Origin: Pleomorphomonas sp. PLEO
GTDB taxonomy: Bacteria > Pseudomonadota > Alphaproteobacteria > Rhizobiales > Pleomorphomonadaceae
Length of the DNA stretch: 64,000 nt
Reading direction: 5' to 3'
Assembly (NCBI RefSeq): GCF_041320595.1
Contig: NZ_CP166625.1
Coordinates: 496,001 to 560,000 of the forward strand
Within the stretch, counting starts at the first letter, position 1. Each line of letters opens with the position of its first letter. Made by a program: the position numbers and the translations under genes. The notes beneath the pieces are model-generated. The model made no database searches and was not told the DNA's origin. It saw only the letters and a list, made by a program, of their open reading frames with translations. Positions 59,525 through 64,000 of this stretch are shown here, one piece after another.

Positions 59525-61753
59525 ATGCGGAGCGACAGACGGAACATCCGACGCGAGCGGGCCGAGCCGACGTTCGAGGCACCGTCCCGCGAGGACGATT
59601 TTTCCGCCCGCGAGGGTGATCGCTTCACGCCGCCCAAAAGCCTGCCCAATTCCCGCAGCGGCCGATCATCGAGATCCGAGCGGATCGAACCCAGCTTTGA
59701 TGGCGAGAACTACGACAGCGAGGAGGCGGAGATGTCCGAACAGCAGCCGCGTCGTCGCAAGTCCTCCCAGCGCAAGGCAAAGCGGAGCCGGCGGTCCGGT
59801 ATGGGACTTTTCGGCCGTCTCATCTACTGGGGTGTCGTTCTTTGCATCTGGGGGCTGATCGGGGTTGCCGGCGTCATCGGCTACACCGTCGCAACCATGC
59901 CGCAGATCGACGATTGGAAGGTGCCGCCCCGACCGCCTAACGTGGAAATCGTCGATGCCTCGGGCACGATCATCGCCAATCGTGGCGACACCGGCGGCGA
60001 GGAAATGAAGCTGTCCGAAATGTCGCCGTTCCTGCCCGAAGCGGTGGTGGCCATCGAGGATCGACGCTTTTACCATCACTTTGGTGTCGACCCGATCGGC
60101 CTTTCCCGCGCTTTGGTCACCAACCTCTTCGCGCATTCGGTCGTGCAGGGTGGCTCGACACTGACCCAACAGCTTGCCAAGAACCTTTTCCTGCAGCCCG
60201 ACCGCACGTTGGAACGCAAGCTGCAAGAAGCAGTGCTCGCCCTATGGCTGGAGTGGCGGTTCTCCAAGCAGCAAATCCTGGAGATGTATCTCAATCGCGT
60301 CTATCTCGGCGCCGGCGCCTACGGTGTCGACGCGGCGGCGCAGCGCTACTTCGGCAAGTCGGCCCGCGATCTCAACTTGGCCGAAGCCGCCACCATCGCC
60401 GGCCTCCTCAAGGCACCGTCGCGCTACGCGCCGACCAATTCGCCGGAGCTGGCCGCGACACGCGCCAAGGTCGTGCTCGCCGCCATGGTCGACGAAGGCT
60501 ATGTCAGTCGTGACGACGCGGCGCGGGCGACGGCTGTAGGCGCACCATCCTCCCCGGCCAAGAGTGGTTCGGCCGCCAACTATGTCGCCGATTGGGTGAT
60601 GGATCTTTTGCCGGGCTACGTCGCGCGCTATCGAAGCGACATCGTGGTGACCACCACCATTGATGCCCGCATGCAGGCGGCGGCGGAAAGTGCCGTCCGC
60701 ACGACGCTCGACAAGGAGGGCGTCAAATACAAGGCGAGCCAGGGCGCTCTGGTTGCCGTCGACAATGACGGTGCCGTCAAGGCGCTGGTCGGCGGCAAGG
60801 ATTATGCGGCAAGCCAGTTCGATCGGGCCATCGAGGCGCGGCGCCAGCCAGGTTCGGCTTTCAAGCCCTTCGTCTATCTTACCGCCATCGAGCACGGCTA
60901 TTCGCCCGATTCCATCGTTGTCGACGAACCGGTCTCCATCAATGGCTGGTCGCCGAAAAACTATGAAAATGAGTATCTCGGTCCGGTGACGCTGACGACG
61001 GCGCTAGCCCGCTCGCTCAATACGGTGGCCGCCCGTCTCACCGCCACACTTGGACCGGATAACGTCGTGCAGACCGCTCGCCGCGTCGGCATCGTCAGTC
61101 AACTTCACGACAATCCGTCGATCGCCCTCGGTACGGGCGAGGTGACGCCACTTGAGATCACCGCCGCCTACGTGCCCTTTGCCAACGGCGGCTGGGGCAT
61201 CATCCCCTATCTCGTCGAGGATATCCGTACCAAGGAAGGCAAGGTCCTGTTCCATCGCCAGGGCGACGGCCCCGGCCGGGTGATCTCCGATGTCGCCGTC
61301 GGCACCATGAACCGCATGCTGTCGGCCGTTATCACCGATGGCACCGGACAGAAGGCGCTCCTGTCCGATCGTCCGGTGGCCGGCAAGACCGGCACCAGCC
61401 AGGATTTCCGCGACGCTTGGTTCATCGGCTACACCAATGGCCTCACGGCGGGGGTCTGGCTGGGCAACGACGACAATACGCCGACGAAGAAAGCAACCGG
61501 CGGCGCGTTGACCGCGCTGCTCTGGAATCGCTTCATGACGGAGGCGGTCCGCGAATTGCCCGTCCGGCCGCTGCCGGGCGTCGAGCTGGTACCGCCGCCT
61601 ACCAACGTGGGCGTCACATTTGCGACGACGGATGGCTTGCCGGTGCAAGGGCCGCAGACGCCGAGCGCCCAACCCGCACCACCGCTGAACGTGCCGGTCT
61701 CCCAGCCCAGTCCCGAGGAAAAAGGGTTGTTGCAGCGCCTGTTCGGTAACTGA
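59525..61753 (+). CDS. mrcA: penicillin-binding protein 1A (bifunctional transglycosylase/transpeptidase)
   Basis: A class A PBP of about 742 residues. The first 95 or so are an unusually long cytoplasmic Arg/Ser/Glu-rich region, followed by one membrane helix (LIYWGVVLCIWGLIGVAGVI). The GT51 transglycosylase domain has VVAIEDRRFYHHFGVD, VQGGSTLTQQLAKNL and RKLQEAVLALWLE. The transpeptidase domain has SAFK (in RQPGSAFKPFVYL), SLNT and KTGTS. It polymerises and crosslinks peptidoglycan in the periplasm. AAGGAG lies 12 bases upstream of ATG 59525; TTG 59513 is too close to it. It is divergent from the cob operon. Confidence 0.95.
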   Translation: MRSDRRNIRRERAEPTFEAPSREDDFSAREGDRFTPPKSLPNSRSGRSSRSERIEPSFDGENYDSEEAEMSEQQPRRRKSSQRKAKRSRRSGMGLFGRLIYWGVVLCIWGLIGVAGVIGYTVATMPQIDDWKVPPRPPNVEIVDASGTIIANRGDTGGEEMKLSEMSPFLPEAVVAIEDRRFYHHFGVDPIGLSRALVTNLFAHSVVQGGSTLTQQLAKNLFLQPDRTLERKLQEAVLALWLEWRFSKQQILEMYLNRVYLGAGAYGVDAAAQRYFGKSARDLNLAEAATIAGLLKAPSRYAPTNSPELAATRAKVVLAAMVDEGYVSRDDAARATAVGAPSSPAKSGSAANYVADWVMDLLPGYVARYRSDIVVTTTIDARMQAAAESAVRTTLDKEGVKYKASQGALVAVDNDGAVKALVGGKDYAASQFDRAIEARRQPGSAFKPFVYLTAIEHGYSPDSIVVDEPVSINGWSPKNYENEYLGPVTLTTALARSLNTVAARLTATLGPDNVVQTARRVGIVSQLHDNPSIALGTGEVTPLEITAAYVPFANGGWGIIPYLVEDIRTKEGKVLFHRQGDGPGRVISDVAVGTMNRMLSAVITDGTGQKALLSDRPVAGKTGTSQDFRDAWFIGYTNGLTAGVWLGNDDNTPTKKATGGALTALLWNRFMTEAVRELPVRPLPGVELVPPPTNVGVTFATTDGLPVQGPQTPSAQPAPPLNVPVSQPSPEEKGLLQRLFGN

Positions 61754-61768
61754 GCGGGCCACAGGTCG

Positions 61769-62518
61769 TCACGGCAGTCGGTGCAAACCAGCGCCATTCT
61801 TGTTCAGCCAAGTCTTGGCCGCGTCCGTCGCCGGGCAAAGCCTTTCGCAGATCGTCCAGAAGCGATCGGAGTGGTTCATCTCCTTGAGATGAGCAACTTC
61901 ATGGGCGGCGACATAATCCAGAACGAAAGGCGGCGCCATGACGAGCCGCCAGGAGAAGGCGAGTACGTCGCGTGCCGATGCCGATCCCCAGCGCGAGGTG
62001 GTGTCCTTGAGGCGGATCGCCTGGGGGTGGACGCCAAGCGTCTCGGCATGGCGCGCCACGGCGGCGGCAAGGTCGGCTCTCGCCTCTTTCCTGAGGTGAT
62101 CGGTGAGGCGGCGACGGACATGCGGCGTCTCACCGGGCACCTCGATCGCTGGGCCATCATCAAGGGCGACGAGGCAGACGCGGCCACGCGGCGAGCCTGT
62201 GGAGACGACGCGGTGGACGACGCCCCGAATTGGAACGGCGACCGGCACTTCCGGCATATCGGGCCGGGCTGCGAGTCGCGCGGCGATCCAATCGGCATGG
62301 CGGGTCACAAAGGCCTTGGCTTCCGTGAGCGATCCACGCTTGGGGATGGTGACGATCGCGCCATCGCCCCGGCGATCGAGCCTCAGCGTATAGCGGCGCG
62401 CCCGGGCATTCCGCCGCACCGTTACTTCGACCAGGCTCTCGCCAGCGAGGATCGGAAAGCTCGCGGGGGCCGAACGCTTGTTTTCAGGCTTTTGGAGGAA
62501 AGGCAGACGAATCGGCAT
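61769..62518 (-). CDS. YgjP-like (M48/SprT-type) metallopeptidase family protein
   Basis: A 249-residue DUF45/YgjP-like protein. The zinc motif HExxH is in DYVAAHEVAHLKEMNHSDRFW. The family's KDTTSRWGSAS and LAFSWRLVMAPP segments precede it. The N-terminal half is beta-rich and Arg-rich (RRNARARRYTLRLDRRGDG). Members are predicted metal-dependent hydrolases; E. coli YgjP has reported UTP pyrophosphatase activity. ATG 62518 (MPIRLPFLQ) is preferred to the upstream ATG. It is convergent to mrcA (15 bases). Confidence 0.88.
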   Translation of the reverse strand: MPIRLPFLQKPENKRSAPASFPILAGESLVEVTVRRNARARRYTLRLDRRGDGAIVTIPKRGSLTEAKAFVTRHADWIAARLAARPDMPEVPVAVPIRGVVHRVVSTGSPRGRVCLVALDDGPAIEVPGETPHVRRRLTDHLRKEARADLAAAVARHAETLGVHPQAIRLKDTTSRWGSASARDVLAFSWRLVMAPPFVLDYVAAHEVAHLKEMNHSDRFWTICERLCPATDAAKTWLNKNGAGLHRLP

Positions 62519-62550
62519 CACGGGAGTGTAGCGGTGCCGTCTCTCACGAC

Positions 62551-62585
62551 AAAGCCCCCGCACCTGGGATCGGTGCGAGGGCTTT
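62551..62585. terminator. bidirectional hairpin terminator between DUF2852 gene and YgjP-like gene
   Basis: AAAGCCC-C-CGCACC, loop, GGTGCG-A-GGGCTTT: 13 pairs with one mismatch and A/T ends on both sides, so it can end transcription in either direction. It lies 28 bases after the DUF2852 stop on the minus strand. Confidence 0.8.
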
Positions 62586-62613
62586 CGGCTTACCGGTCGT
62601 GGAGGGACCCGGA

Positions 62614-62997
62614 TCAGGCCGTTGGGTTGCGGCTTGCCTTGAAGCGATCGAACTCTTCCTGATCCTTGGCGCGGCGCAGGTTGGCAAGGAACTCGTCGAA
62701 CTCGTCGCGCATCCGATCAAGGGATGCGCGCTCTTCTTCGAGACGCTTCAGTTCAGCGTCGCGGTAGGAATCGAAAGCGCTGTTGCCAGTCGAGGCAGCG
62801 CGATAGGTATTGAATCCGCCCCGCTGAAAGCCGGCCCGACGGGCAGCGCGCTCAAGATCAGGGCGAAGATCGTTCCAGCGAGCACGCATGCGATCCCCCC
62901 AAAGTATATAGGCAAGTACTGCCAGGCCGATCGGCCAGAAGATCACGAAACCGACAATCATTGCCGCGATGGATAGCGGATGAAAGCCGGGTCTCAT
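62614..62997 (-). CDS. DUF2852 domain membrane protein
   Basis: A 127-residue protein. One membrane helix near the start (IAAMIVGFVIFWPIGLAVLA, then YILWGDRM) is followed by a positively charged, then long coiled-coil-like helix (FDSYRDAELKRLEEERASLD and RMRDEFDEFLANLRRAKD). This is the DUF2852 family of alphaproteobacteria; the function is unknown. ATG 62997 (MRPGFHPLS) is the usual start; the open frame upstream is not similar. It ends in the bidirectional terminator. Confidence 0.9.
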   Translation of the reverse strand: MRPGFHPLSIAAMIVGFVIFWPIGLAVLAYILWGDRMRARWNDLRPDLERAARRAGFQRGGFNTYRAASTGNSAFDSYRDAELKRLEEERASLDRMRDEFDEFLANLRRAKDQEEFDRFKASRNPTA

Positions 62998-63547
62998 CAC
63001 GCAGCTTCTCATTTTTCTTCCCTTTCGGAGCATTCCGAACAACGATACCGAAGTGGCCCCGGTCAAAGCCGCCTTCAAGAGCAGATGAGGACTTTTTTGG
63101 AATTGAACCCGGCGCTGTTTTTGATGGAGCTGTTCTGATCTTGCGGACAGAAACGCGCCGAGCGGAAGACGATTCGGCTGGTCGGCGGCGAGTTGATCCG
63201 CCATCTCCCGTCCATCGCTCGAACTGACATCGGCGATTCGCTGTCGTCATCGCCTTTGGTCGGCGCACAAGGTGCGTCAAGCACGTAAAAAAACGCAAAA
63301 AGTGACCCGTGGACCATCCTCGGCGCGATTTTCAAGCAGCAGAAACGCTAACATCTGTGATAAGACTAGGGGTGGAGCGGTTCTGAAGGCGGGCGGTCTG
63401 GCGTGTCATTGCCAAAGCAATGGTGCGATGTGCCGGGTACAAAGACGAATTCGGCGGTGGAATAGCTCTCTTGAAACAAACTGGCTCGATGCAGCTCTCC
63501 GCGGGCATCGGTCTGGAGCTATGTTTTGGCGGAGACGAGAAGACAGA
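62998..63547. other. intergenic region between DUF2852 and cold-shock genes
   Basis: A 550-base stretch without a credible gene. Short open frames exist on both strands but look non-coding. It must carry divergent promoters. A CACGTAAAAAAACGCAAAAAGTG stretch near 63279-63303 is AT-rich enough for an upstream element of the cold-shock gene, and a long leader there would suit thermoregulation. Confidence 0.4.
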
Positions 63548-64000
63548 ATGGGTAAGGGTAAGGATTTCCGCCCGCCGCGGCGGCGTGGCGGATTTGATGA
63601 CGACATAATGCCGTCGTTCGACATTCGTCCCGAGCGACCGGCGCGCAGTTTCGGCGGTCCTTCGCCGTACGATAGCGCTCCGCCGACCGGCCCAGTGGTC
63701 GAGGCGACGGTATCCTGGTTCAACCCGGAGAAGGGCTTTGGCTTCACGGCCCTCACTGACGGTTCGGGCGATGCCTTCTTGCACATCGGCCAACTGCAGG
63801 CGCTTGGTCGCGACAGCGTACCACCGGGCGCCACGCTGAAGGTCCAAGTGGCCCAGGGCGCCAAGGGTAAGCAGGTCGTCAAGGTGCTCGAGGTCGATGA
63901 AACGACCGCGACGCCGCAGGCGCCGCGCGGCCCGCGTCCGGGTGGCTTCGGTGACCGTGGCGGCTTCGGCGGCGGCGACCGTGGCGGTTTCGGCGGCGAT
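63548..64000 (+). CDS. cold-shock domain protein with Gly/Arg-rich tail (5' part)
   Basis: The first 151 codons of a gene cut by the window edge. Residues 1-48 are a basic, disordered leader (RPPRRRGGF). Residues about 49-116 form a cold-shock domain, with VSWFNPEKGFGFTAL (RNP1-like) and DAFLHIGQL (RNP2-like). After residue 125 it becomes an RGG-type tail with GGFGDRGGF and GGGDRGGFGG repeats. It probably binds single-stranded RNA or DNA. ATG 63548 follows a GGCGGAGACGAG-like leader with a weak ribosome site. Confidence 0.85.
   Translation, partial: MGKGKDFRPPRRRGGFDDDIMPSFDIRPERPARSFGGPSPYDSAPPTGPVVEATVSWFNPEKGFGFTALTDGSGDAFLHIGQLQALGRDSVPPGATLKVQVAQGAKGKQVVKVLEVDETTATPQAPRGPRPGGFGDRGGFGGGDRGGFGGD

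Noticed and set aside
62961-63227. 88-residue forward frame upstream of the cold-shock gene
   Set aside because: It overlaps the DUF2852 start and has no recognisable domain or ribosome site.

Overview
The window reads as a GC-rich chromosomal segment from an alphaproteobacterium of the order Hyphomicrobiales (Rhizobiales). Supporting signs are the mdh-sucC-sucD-sucA-sucB-lpd block, an Omp19-like Inh lipoprotein, an aerobic-type cobalamin cluster with CobG, CobN and CobW, and the dnaA/rpsT/mutM/ubiE/ubiB neighbourhood. Coding density is high. I recognise no integrase, transposase, tRNA, rRNA or CRISPR array; XerC is the chromosomal type.

Layout. 1-5.4 kb: the 3' end of a probable ATC-hydrolase family gene, a LacI regulator overlapping a GINT1-like beta-propeller protein, a secreted Pro/Trp/Gly-rich protein, xerC and an EamA transporter. 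5.4-15.3 kb (minus strand): a TCA block, mdh | terminator | sucC-sucD-sucA-sucB, then a LysE exporter and lpd. 15.4-20.5 kb: zapE, an Omp19-like lipoprotein, a small membrane protein, a DUF429 protein, and an NmrA/SnoaL pair divergent from a TetR gene with two matching palindromic operators. 20.6-31.2 kb: a catabolic regulon resembling the E. coli yiaK-S/ula pathway for 2,3-diketo-L-gulonate (YiaL, YiaK, sugar ABC transporter, SMP-30 lactonase, LyxK, UlaD, UlaE). It is divergent from an IclR repressor, with a candidate promoter and operator between them. 31.4-38.1 kb: gyrB, recF, dnaN, dnaA. 38.5-45.4 kb: rhodanese, rpsT, mutM, ubiE, ubiB, Crp/Fnr, msrA, FMN reductase. 45.4-59.4 kb: cobalamin synthesis. 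A B12 riboswitch leads DUF1636-cobW-cobN-cobG-cobH-cobI-cobJ; cobK, cobL-cobE-cobM, cbiD and cobB interleave on both strands. 59.5-64 kb: penicillin-binding protein 1A, a YgjP-like metallopeptidase, a DUF2852 protein and the start of a cold-shock-domain protein with a Gly/Arg-rich tail.

The cob genes cover the corrin ring from precorrin-2 through C-methylation, ring contraction and reduction, a,c-amidation and cobalt insertion (CobN; CobS and CobT are not here). CbiD stands where CobF would be expected. The diketogulonate genes form a transport-plus-catabolism unit lacking only the final ribulose-5-phosphate 4-epimerase. 

Two genes are clearly broken by single-base losses in C runs (the ABC permease near 26305 and cbiD near 47675), and a third C run (51029-51036) may hide a similar loss at the cobK/cobJ 3' ends. 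This pattern suggests homopolymer miscalls in the assembly more than true gene decay. I found no wholly novel system. The most unusual items are the LacI/GINT1-like pair, the DUF1636 protein at the head of the riboswitch operon, the twin TetR operators, and the switchable 7-base repeats behind the riboswitch.
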